This document shows positions 32,680 through 40,800 of a DNA stretch of 48,620 nt, one piece after another. The notes under the pieces were generated by a model, which searched no databases, had not been told where the DNA came from, and saw nothing but the letters and a program-made list of their open reading frames with translations. The stretch is from the NCBI GenBank assembly GCA_902768605.1, contig CACXLY010000032.1:1-48620 (forward strand). The letters run 5' to 3'. This DNA is from an uncultured Bacteroidales bacterium (GTDB taxonomy: Bacteria; Bacteroidota; Bacteroidia; Bacteroidales; Bacteroidaceae). The stretch's first letter is position 1. Every line of letters starts with the position of its first letter. The position numbers and the translations under genes are program-made.

Positions 32680-33432
32680 ATGTTCTATCGTCTCTACCAG
32701 CTTTTCATCGCCCTGCCATTCGTTCTTTTGGCTACCGTGCTGACTGCCATCGTCACCATCATCGGTTGCACCTTCGGCAAGGCACGCACATGGGGTTACT
32801 ATCCCGCGATGGTATGGAGCCGCTTTATGTGTTGGGGGATGTTGCTGCCGGTCAAGGTCGAGGGGCGTGAGTTGCTCGAGAAGCGGCAGTCGTACGTCTT
32901 CGTAGCCAACCATCAAGGCTCCTACGACATCTTTCTCATTTATGGTTACCTGGGGCGCAGTTTCCGCTGGATGATGAAGAAGTCGCTGCGAGGGATTCCC
33001 CTCGTAGGAAAGGCATGCGAGAGTGCCGGTCACATCTTTGTTGACAAGAGCGGTCCGAAGGCCATTCACAAGACCTACGAGCAGGGGCGCGAAGTCCTGA
33101 AGCACGGCGTTTCGCTTGTCGTCTTTCCCGAAGGAGCCCGCACCTTCACCGGCCACATGGGGAAGTTCCGCCGCGGCGCCTTCCAGCTGGCCGACGAGCT
33201 GCGGCTGCCCGTCGTGCCCGTGACGATAGACGGCAGCTTCGACGTCCTTCCGCGCCAGAAAGGCATTGGTTTCTTGACGTGGCACCCGCTGCGGCTCGTC
33301 ATTCATGCTCCAATCGAGCCGACCGGCCAAGGTCCTGAAGACGTGCAACGTACCCTCGAGCAGAGCTACGAGGCCATTATGAACGACCTGCCCGAGCGCT
33401 ATCAAGGCTTTGTTGCCAACCCCGACCAATAA
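32680..33432 (+). CDS. plsC: 1-acyl-sn-glycerol-3-phosphate acyltransferase
   Basis: 250 residues from ATG 32680 (a TTG one codon earlier is possible). It makes phosphatidic acid from lysophosphatidic acid at the inner membrane. The HX4D motif is NHQGSYD (H78, D83) and the second motif is VVFPEGART (149-155), with two N-terminal hydrophobic helices. Length is normal for PlsC. The final codons (VANPDQ stop) are encoded within a 19-bp sequence that is repeated exactly at the end of the PIN gene 793 bp downstream. Confidence 0.92.
   Translation: MFYRLYQLFIALPFVLLATVLTAIVTIIGCTFGKARTWGYYPAMVWSRFMCWGMLLPVKVEGRELLEKRQSYVFVANHQGSYDIFLIYGYLGRSFRWMMKKSLRGIPLVGKACESAGHIFVDKSGPKAIHKTYEQGREVLKHGVSLVVFPEGARTFTGHMGKFRRGAFQLADELRLPVVPVTIDGSFDVLPRQKGIGFLTWHPLRLVIHAPIEPTGQGPEDVQRTLEQSYEAIMNDLPERYQGFVANPDQ
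33413..33431 (+). repeat. Left copy of a 19-bp direct repeat flanking the PIN module
   Basis: TTGCCAACCCCGACCAATA at 33413-33431, at the 3' end of plsC, recurs exactly at 34206-34224, at the 3' end of the PIN toxin gene. It brackets a 793-bp step containing the promoter, antitoxin and toxin genes. Confidence 0.9.
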
Positions 33433-33461
33433 GGATAAACAAAAGAAAAACTGGAAGATTC

Positions 33462-33492
33462 TTTGTTTGTATCAAATAAATCATTACTTTTG
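33462..33492 (+). promoter_or_regulatory. Promoter of the PIN toxin-antitoxin module
   Basis: TACTTTTG at 33485-33492 (TAnnTTTG) with TTTG at 33462-33465, 19 nt apart. It lies inside the repeat-flanked cassette, so the module carries its own promoter. Confidence 0.6.
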
Positions 33493-33515
33493 CAGTAGCA
33501 AAAAGAAACAAAACT

Positions 33516-33803
33516 ATGAAGAATTATCCAAATTACAAAGAAGAGCCCCTGAAAGCGAGTGAGCCTCCGGCAACTTATTCAGCCCAGCCAACAGTCTTCA
33601 ATCCTTCTCAGCAGCTGCTCTTACAGATGTTTGCTTATGATAGTTCAGAAGAAGGGCTTCTTGAGCTGCAGCAAGTTCTCACCACACATTACAGAGGACT
33701 TGCGGACAAGGCACTGGATGAACTATGGGATTCCGGGAGGCTCAATCAAGAGCGACTCCAGGAACTTCGCAACATACATCTTCGCGACATCTTGGCAAAC
33801 TAA
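33516..33803 (+). CDS. Probable antitoxin of the PIN module
   Basis: 95 residues, small and acidic. The N-terminal ~30 residues look disordered (YKEEPLKASEPPATYSAQPT). The rest is helical with a leucine/acid pattern (SEEGLLELQQVLTTHYRGLA DKALDELW split here at residue ~68). No known DNA-binding motif was recognised. Its stop overlaps the PIN gene start by one base (TAATG), the tight coupling usual for antitoxin-toxin pairs, and it follows the module promoter by ~20 nt. The antitoxin role is inferred from position only. Confidence 0.65.
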   Translation: MKNYPNYKEEPLKASEPPATYSAQPTVFNPSQQLLLQMFAYDSSEEGLLELQQVLTTHYRGLADKALDELWDSGRLNQERLQELRNIHLRDILAN

Positions 33804-34225
33804 TGATGAGAAAGATTCTTCTCGATACAAACACGCTCATTCAATGCATTCCTCCCAGGAGTAAATATCGTCCGATTTGGGATTCGTGTTTTGACGGAAG
33901 CTGCTGGCTGTGCGTAACTACTGAGATTCTCAACGAATACACTGAAATCCTTCAACGCCTCACAAACAAGCGAGTTGCGGATTATATCACAAAGGCTATC
34001 ATCGACAATCCTTATACCTTATTGGTGAATGTATACTATGACTTTCATCTGATTGCTCAAGACCCAGACGACAATAAGTTTGTCAATTGTGCCATTTCTG
34101 CCGGAGCACGATATATTGTGACAGAAGATGCACATTTCAATTGCCTTAAACACATCAACTACCCCAAAGTGGACATTATCAGTTTGGACGATTATCTCGC
34201 CATTCTTGCCAACCCCGACCAATAG
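33803..34225 (+). CDS. PIN-domain toxin (VapC-like)
   Basis: 140 residues from ATG 33803 (a second ATG follows directly). The PIN fold is visible: MMRKILLDTNTLIQCIPP with the first acidic residue D8, TTEILNEYTEILQRL with conserved Glu, and DPDDNKFVNCAISAGARYIV then TEDAHF with the C-terminal acidic cluster. PIN toxins are Mg-dependent RNases that cleave tRNA or rRNA. The last residues (LANPDQ) are encoded by the second copy of the 19-bp repeat also found at the plsC end. It is coupled to the upstream antitoxin gene. It resembles the family annotated as putative toxin-antitoxin PIN component. Confidence 0.88.
   Translation: MMRKILLDTNTLIQCIPPRSKYRPIWDSCFDGSCWLCVTTEILNEYTEILQRLTNKRVADYITKAIIDNPYTLLVNVYYDFHLIAQDPDDNKFVNCAISAGARYIVTEDAHFNCLKHINYPKVDIISLDDYLAILANPDQ
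34206..34224 (+). repeat. Right copy of the 19-bp direct repeat
   Basis: TTGCCAACCCCGACCAATA, identical to 33413-33431. The bases beyond differ (GTCATTATT here, AGGATAAAC at the left copy), so identity ends at the repeat. Confidence 0.9.
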
Positions 34226-34250
34226 TCATTATTCGGGACGAAGTATCGCT

Positions 34251-36305
34251 ATGAAAAACATCCTGACATCCTTTCTTTATGCAGTCGTCCTGTTTGTCAG
34301 TGCATCATCTCTGAGGGCACAAGGCGTCGCCATACTAAACGGCAGGCAGGTGGAGGTGGAACGCTGGATAGCATCGCAGTTCGGCAAGGGGAAGACGCCA
34401 CCCTTCTCGTTCGAATACGGCGGACAACCCTCATCGAAAATCCTGAGCAGATGCCGACATTCCCTTACACGCCTTCCGGATACCGAAGACCATCAAGTGC
34501 GCTACCTCGCCACCTATACCGACAAGTCGGGCTTGAAGGTGGAATGCGAGGTGACGGGATGGACGGACTATAGTGCCGTGGAATGGGTGCTACGCTTCGA
34601 GAACACGGGGACCGACGTCACGCCCGCCATCAGCCACGTCGAGACGGCCGACATCACTTTCCGTCACCCTGCCGCCGCGCCCGTCCTCTATTACGCCAAC
34701 GGCAGCAACGCCACCCGCGCCGACTTCGCCCCGCACGAACGCTCCCTCCTGAGAGGCGACACCATCACGATGATGCCTCAAGGCGGTCGCTCTTCCGACG
34801 GCGCATTTCCCTTCTTCAACCTCCAGACGTCAAAGACCGAAGGCGTGATGGTAGCTATCGGATGGACGGGCACTTGGGAGAGCATGATAACATCTCCCGA
34901 CGAGCGGCAGCTCGTGCTGAGAGCTGGCTTGAAGCACCTCGATGCCGGTCTGCTACCGGGCGAGCGCATCCGAGCCGCCAGCATCTGCCTGCTCTTCTGG
35001 CAGGGGAGCGACCGCATGACGGGCCACAACCGCTTCCGCCGTTTCCTGTTGGCCCACCACTCGCGCCACATCGACGGAAAGCCCGCCTGGTATCCCATGT
35101 TCGGAGGCTTCAACTGGGGCGACCCTGCGCCTTGCAACGAATACTCCTGCATGACCACGGAATACGCCATTGCCCTCGTGCAGAGGACGATAATGTTCGG
35201 CCTCACCCCCGAAGCCTTTTGGCTCGATGCGGGCTGGTACAGCGAGGCAGCCGACCACGCCACGGGCAAGAACTGGTACAACACCGTGGGCAACTGGACG
35301 CCCGACGCCGAGCGATTCCCCGCCGGCCTCCGTCCCATCGCCGACTACATCCATCGGAAGGCAGCGGCGCAGTTCATGGTTTGGTTCGAGCCCGAGCGCG
35401 TCTATAAAGGCAGCCGCTGGGAGCGCGAACATCCCGAATGGATGCTGGCGGCGGGCGGCGACAACCGTCTCCTCAACCTCGGCATCCCCGAGGCATGCGA
35501 TTGGCTGAGCAAGACCATCGGCGACATACTCGAGGAGAACGGCATCGACCTCTATCGTCAGGACTTCAACATCGCGCCGGAGAGCATCTGGCTGGCGAGT
35601 GATGCGGAGGGGCGCAAGGGCATCACCGAGGTGAAGTACGTCATGGGGCTCTACCGGTTCTGGGACTACCTGCTCAGCCGCTTTCCGCGCCTCCTCATCG
35701 ACAACTGCGCGAGCGGAGGGCGACGCCTCGACTACGAGACGATGCTGCGCAGCGCACCGATGTGGCGCACGGACTATAGCTACGGCGAGCCCGTCGGCTA
35801 CCAGTGCCACACCTACGGCCTCGAGTACTATCTGCCGCAGCACGCCACGGGCAGCTACCACGTGGATGCCTTCGACTCGCGCTCCTCGCTGGGCAGCGCC
35901 GTGGTGTTCAACTGGAAGCTGACGCAGCAGGGGGAGTCGTTCACCGACATGCAGCGCACCATGCAGGAATTCCGGGAGGTACGGCCCTATTTCTATGAGG
36001 ACTACTATCCGCTGAGCGGCACGGGCGACCTGACTGGCGACGACATCTGGCTGGCCTATCAGCTGCACCGGCCTGCCGACGACACGGGTTACGTCGTGGC
36101 GTTCCGTCGGGCAGCGTGCCCCGAGGCGACCTGCGAAGTACAGCTCCGCGGCCTCGACCCATCAGCCACCTATCGCATTCTTGATAAAGAGAAAGACGAA
36201 GAGAAAGAGCTCATAGGACGCCAACTGATGACGGGCTTCACGCTCTCCCTGCCGCAGCCTCGCAGCAGCCTGTTGCTCAAAATCGAGAGAAAGAGACGAG
36301 AATAA
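34251..36305 (+). CDS. Secreted alpha-galactosidase-type enzyme, glycoside hydrolase family 36
   Basis: 684 residues from ATG 34251 (MKNILTSFLYAVVLFVSASS, signal peptide); an earlier in-frame ATG lies inside the PIN gene. It matches the GH36/melibiase layout: N-terminal beta-supersandwich (~30-300), a TIM barrel starting near MFGGFNWGDPAPCNE, and a C-terminal beta domain. Catalytic candidates are D438 (LYRQDFNI, nucleophile) and D508 (APMWRTDYS, acid/base); their 70-residue spacing equals that in characterised AgaA-type GH36 enzymes. FMVWFEPERVYKG is also typical. It would release terminal alpha-galactose, or alpha-N-acetylgalactosamine, from glycans. The start lies 25 bp after the PIN gene. 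Confidence 0.9.
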   Translation: MKNILTSFLYAVVLFVSASSLRAQGVAILNGRQVEVERWIASQFGKGKTPPFSFEYGGQPSSKILSRCRHSLTRLPDTEDHQVRYLATYTDKSGLKVECEVTGWTDYSAVEWVLRFENTGTDVTPAISHVETADITFRHPAAAPVLYYANGSNATRADFAPHERSLLRGDTITMMPQGGRSSDGAFPFFNLQTSKTEGVMVAIGWTGTWESMITSPDERQLVLRAGLKHLDAGLLPGERIRAASICLLFWQGSDRMTGHNRFRRFLLAHHSRHIDGKPAWYPMFGGFNWGDPAPCNEYSCMTTEYAIALVQRTIMFGLTPEAFWLDAGWYSEAADHATGKNWYNTVGNWTPDAERFPAGLRPIADYIHRKAAAQFMVWFEPERVYKGSRWEREHPEWMLAAGGDNRLLNLGIPEACDWLSKTIGDILEENGIDLYRQDFNIAPESIWLASDAEGRKGITEVKYVMGLYRFWDYLLSRFPRLLIDNCASGGRRLDYETMLRSAPMWRTDYSYGEPVGYQCHTYGLEYYLPQHATGSYHVDAFDSRSSLGSAVVFNWKLTQQGESFTDMQRTMQEFREVRPYFYEDYYPLSGTGDLTGDDIWLAYQLHRPADDTGYVVAFRRAACPEATCEVQLRGLDPSATYRILDKEKDEEKELIGRQLMTGFTLSLPQPRSSLLLKIERKRRE

Positions 36306-36343
36306 CTGGAGTGCGATAAAAAACCATTGCTGTCCTACAAAAA

Positions 36344-36550
36344 GCACCAAAGGTGCGACAGAACACAGACGGGGGGACAACCCCCGGAGCTATGTCATTC
36401 ACGATATAAAAGCCCTGGAAGGGCGACAGAATATGTAATAGGTTTAACTACAACTTGCTGTAGGGTTCTGTCGTCCTTTGACTATCGTCGACCTTTGGTT
36501 CAGGACTTTACGTTTCATCGCACCATTACCGGGGGTTGCACCCCCGTCTG
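36344..36550. repeat. REP-like inverted repeat element, locus B
   Basis: CAGACGGGGGGACAACCCCCGG at 36366-36387 (22 bp; here only the ends CAGACGG and CCCCGG matter) is matched in reverse complement at 36529-36550 with a few mismatches. Hairpin-GACAGA modules lie at 36344-36363 (GCACCaaaGGTGCGACAGAA) and 36411-36430 (GCCCTggaAGGGCGACAGAA), and an inverse copy at 36466-36481 (TTCTGTCGTCCTTTG). The same hairpin-GACAGA design appears inverted at 26050-26069 in locus A. It lies between the convergent GH36 and esterase genes. Confidence 0.8.
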
Positions 36551-36650
36551 TAGTCTGTCGTCTCTTCGAGACTTCAGCAAGCCCCACATACTGCGTTAAT
36601 GTCGGAAACGCCGATGGATAAAGGCGCAGAAGGCAGAGAGGAAATCCCTA

Positions 36651-36764
36651 CACGTGGGAAAGCCAATTCCCACGTGTGGGAAAAGCGAATGCCACGTGTG
36701 GGAAAAGCGAATGCCACGTGAAGGAAAAACGAATCCCACGTGAAGGAAAAACGAATCCCACGTG
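36651..36764. repeat. Array of 22-bp units with CACGTG core
   Basis: CACGTG begins at 36651, 36671, 36693, 36715, 36737 and 36759: one 20-bp step followed by four exact 22-bp steps. Units read like CCACGTGTGGGAAAAGCGAA and CCACGTGAAGGAAAAACGAA. The first unit (AAATCCCTACACGTGGG) is the same as the first 17 bases of the array at 15392. It lies between the REP-like element and the esterase stop. Confidence 0.88.
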
Positions 36765-36880
36765 AAGGAAAATCTATCCCCCGCTCATCAGGGCTCTCAT
36801 ATATGAAAATGGACAACCCGATGACTGAGAAGCGCAGCAAGTGAAAGTCTGGTAAAAGCAGCAGCTTACATTTTTTCTGC

Positions 36881-37684
36881 CTACTTGGCCAAACGCTTGA
36901 TGTGCTGTTTCAGAATGTAGTAGGCAGGCCTAGCCATGGCACCATGGTCGTAGCCCTGCATCTCGTAGAGTGTCACGTCCTTGTGGCCGACAAGCTTCAG
37001 CATACGCCAGAAGTAGGCTTGTTCCTCATAGCGCCCGTAAAGTTCCAACTCACGGTCACCGGAAATGATGACGATGGGCGGGGCATCAGGGCGTATGTGG
37101 GTAAGCGGGGCATACTGGTCGATTGTGGGCTGCAGAGGACTGATGCCCTGTTGCTTACGGATATTGTAGTGAGTGATACACTGACCGCTGAAAGGCACAA
37201 GGGCGGCAAGCGAATCGGCATCCACGCCATATTTCGCAAGCCAATGCTTGTCCAGTCCTATCATGTCCAGCAGATAACCTCCTGCTGAGTGACCGGCTAC
37301 GAAGATTTTACGCTTGCTGCCCCCATACTTCGCGGCATTCTTGTACGCCCAAGCCACAGCTGCCGCCGCATCATCGAGAATATCATCGATGGGGGCTTTA
37401 GGGAGAAGCCGGTAGTTCGCCGCCACGACCACAAGGCCGCAATTCTTCAGCTCTGGGTCAATATGCTTGTTGCCGCCCTCGATGCCTCCGCCATGGAACC
37501 ACACCACCACGGGTGCGTCTTTAGCGTTTGTCGGGTAATAGACATCGAGCTTGCAACGTTCCTGAGCATAGCCATCCGCTGTCTCTCTGTATGGGATGTC
37601 ATTCTCCTGCTGATACTGCGCCCTCGCATTGGTAGTGGATAGCAGTAGAAGGGCAACAAAAAATACAAAGCTTTGGGTCTTCAT
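36881..37684 (-). CDS. Secreted alpha/beta-hydrolase (esterase/lipase type)
   Basis: 267 residues with a signal peptide (MKTQSFVFFVALLLLSTTNA). It shows the hormone-sensitive-lipase-like pattern: oxyanion loop WFHGGGIEGG, nucleophile elbow FVAGHSAGGYLLDM (Ser), a late Asp in IVIISGDREL and His in MQGYDHGAMARP. Such enzymes remove acyl groups from small esters or from acetylated or feruloylated glycans. Length fits a single-domain esterase. It lies downstream of the GH98 gene on the same strand, 137 bp apart, so a role in deacylating a glycan cut by that enzyme is plausible but unproven. No own promoter was recognised. Confidence 0.85.
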   Translation of the reverse strand: MKTQSFVFFVALLLLSTTNARAQYQQENDIPYRETADGYAQERCKLDVYYPTNAKDAPVVVWFHGGGIEGGNKHIDPELKNCGLVVVAANYRLLPKAPIDDILDDAAAAVAWAYKNAAKYGGSKRKIFVAGHSAGGYLLDMIGLDKHWLAKYGVDADSLAALVPFSGQCITHYNIRKQQGISPLQPTIDQYAPLTHIRPDAPPIVIISGDRELELYGRYEEQAYFWRMLKLVGHKDVTLYEMQGYDHGAMARPAYYILKQHIKRLAK

Positions 37685-37820
37685 TATTATTTATATTAGT
37701 TTCGGATGTTGTTATTTTGGTGGAGTTAAAGAAGTTAAAGGAGTTAACTCGCCGAATATGCCCTTGCTGCTGCTGTCGGTATATGTTCCAACGAGCATCA
37801 AGGCATTAATCCTTCTATCC

Positions 37821-40800
37821 TTACCTTCTCATTACCTTCTTTGCCTTTCCGTTTTTGTCCCTGATAATGTTCAAACCGGGCTGCAGGGTTTGATAGCGGA
37901 TGCCGGAAGGACTGAAAATTTGACAATTCAACAATTTCACGATATCACAATTGCCAGATTGTCCAATTGTCCAATTGTCAATTTCCTTGATTCCCGTCAG
38001 GATGTCGAGGTCGCGCAGTCGGCACTCAGCCAGCAGGAACTCGTGCATGCCGCCCCAAGAGGTGTTGTCGAGGAACTGGATGACGTATTTCCCCTCCTCC
38101 GTCACTTCGAAGTCCAGGGTGCACTGCTCGGCGGCGGAGATGTTGCCCGCTCCGTTGCCGTTGAGATTGGGCTGGGCGTTCAGCGTTTCCGAAGCAGCGA
38201 TAGCATTGTCGTGGGCATCGAGAATTCTTGCCTGATAGCTGGGCGCCTGCTTCCATGCTGCCATAGCGAAGGTGAGAGAATACTTGCCCGGCTGGAGCGT
38301 GAGGGGATAGTCGGCGAGGCGGCCATATTCGGCGCTCGTGTTGCGCCAATAGAGTGCCTTGCCCTGATAGCCTGTCAGTCCGGCGAAGGTGCGCGGTCCG
38401 CTCCCGTTCTGCGAGGGGTAGTTGCGGACGTCGGAGCCGTCGGTGGTGCGCCATCCCTCGGGCAACGCGCCTCCAGCCACGTCGGTGAAGTCGAGCTGAT
38501 AGACGGCAGCAATGTCGTAGAAGATGGGCTGAATGGTAACGTTCTCGTCGGGCATGACAAAGGACACTACAGCCTTACCTGGCCCCTCCGAAGAAGTTTC
38601 AAAGGGTATGGTCTTGCCTTGCGTGAAATAAACGGAGTTGACGACTCGCAGGTCTTTCAGGGCATAGCCGGGCTCGGGCAGTACGGTGAGGCGGACTGTC
38701 TCGCCCGCTGCCACGGAGTCGGCATCGGCCACGACCTGTCCGTAGTCGCCTTCGCGGACTGTCACCCGGAACTTCTCCTTCGGCCAGCCCTCAGGCTCGT
38801 AGGTTATTTGGTCGATGGTCATCCTGATGCTCGAGGTGTTCTGAATGACGATATTATTGTTGCCCGCCTCCAATGTAACGCTGACGGAAGCCACGCGCCA
38901 GTCGTTCTTGGGAGCCTTCTCGACGTTGGCGTAGAGCGTCTTGCCGCCTGCCAAGACTTTCAGCCTGCCGTTCTTGCTGCTGTTGCAATAGCGTATGAGA
39001 ATCTGATAGTTGCCTCCCTCGTCGAGACGGAGCTGATGGCGCAGCGCACTGCCCGTGGTGGCCTGCATCTCGACGAATCCCATGCCGGCGAAGTCGTTGT
39101 AGTCCTGCGCCCACCAGCCCGAATGCGTCAGCCTGCAGTCGGCCGACTTCCTGTCCATATTCTCGGCCTCGATGATGATGGGGCCGTGATAGGGGAGCGG
39201 TGCGGCGGGTGCGGCGAGCGGCTCGGACGGCAGGACGTCATCCTGTCGCTCGGTAGCTTCGCCCGCGCAGTCGATGCGCAGTTGGGCAGGCCCCAGGTGC
39301 TCGACGCTGACGGCAAAAGTCCGTGCCTCGGGGTCGTAGGATTGTGAGGCGAGGGTTGCACTATGGCTGGGCGCCGACGTGGTTGGCATCTGCAAGGTGA
39401 CAACCGGCTCGGCTGTGACGCCCGTAATGACAATCTCGTCGGTCTGCACGGCGGTCGTATCGTTACGATAGTTGTTGAGGTAGAAGTCGATATGGTCAGC
39501 ATACTCGCGAATGACGCCGCCCGAGAGCTTGCCGTAGCGAAGCTTCAACGCGTCGCAGCTGTTGTACATCAGAGGGATGCTGGCCGAGGCGGTTTGTTTT
39601 CCGTTAAGATAGGTATAGGGGGTATAGGTGACGAGCTGGTTGCGGTAGCGGTTGACGTAGAGGTCGCCTTGCGACACCTCGGGGTAGCGGCGGTTGAAGT
39701 CGGTCTGCTTGCGGGCCTGCGAGTTCCATCGCGTCGTGTAGTTCGACTTCTTCACCTTCACCGTAATGCTTTTGGCGAGGTCGTCATAGAGGTCTGTCAC
39801 GATGGGGATGGCGCCGTAGCGTCCCGTCGATTTGAAGTAGCAAAGATTGTTTTGCCACTGCCCGTAGTTCCACTGGCTCTCTTTCTTCTGATTGCCCGGG
39901 TCGGTCTGCAGGTAGAGGCCGTCGTAGAGGTCGTCCCACGAGGTATAGTCGTCGGCCTTGTCGTTGATGACGACAATCTTCGTCTTGCCCACCACCTCTT
40001 CTCTTGAGGGGATATACATGGAGCGGTCGATAATCCTGCGCCACATGTCGAGCCAGATGCCTTTGAAGTTGGGGAAGGTGCCCCAGTTGCGACGGGTATA
40101 GCCGTCCACTTGTGTGTCGTTTAGGTTCTGGAAGCACTCGCCGCTCCAGATGAGTTCGGGACCGTCCCATACAGCTCCGCCGTTCACGCAGCATTGCTCC
40201 ATGACGGTGCCGATGCCGGCGCTGCCGGGATAGGAGCACATGCCGCTGCCCACCAGTTTGGAGGTCATGTCGTTCCATCCGCAGTTGTCGTAGCGAACGC
40301 CGTAGTTCTTTGTCAAGCCCGACACGAACGGCCCCCAGCAGACGCTCTCGTTATTGTAGAAGCTGCTGCAATGGGTGTATTTATAGAGGAAAAGGATGGC
40401 TTCGGGGTACTTCTTGCAAGCCTCGAGGAATCTGGGCTCGAGCTTCAGCTCTGCGATGGGGTTGGTGTTCATGTGGTAAACGCCGCCGCACCAGCTGACC
40501 GTCAGGAAACCGCCGTACTTGTGGGACATCTCGACGAGGTTGGCGAAGAGTGCCCAACGGCTCGCTGCCGTCATGGAACTCATGTCGCCTGCGTCACCGA
40601 AAGCCCAGAACTGCTCGGCATAGTTCCAGCCCAGGAAGTTCGGATAGGTCTTGAAGAAGTACTCGAACGTCTCGAGGTCGTTGTCCTGAATATGCGTATG
40701 GCCGCCCGAAGCGGGCTGGCAGGAGAACCACATGCCGTTCTGCTGGCAGACGGAAGCCCACGACTTGTAAGTGCGCACGGAATTGCGCGGCATGCGGTAC

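Noticed and set aside
34953..36068. Minus-strand ORF of 371 codons
   Set aside because: It is antisense to the GH36 gene without family similarity.
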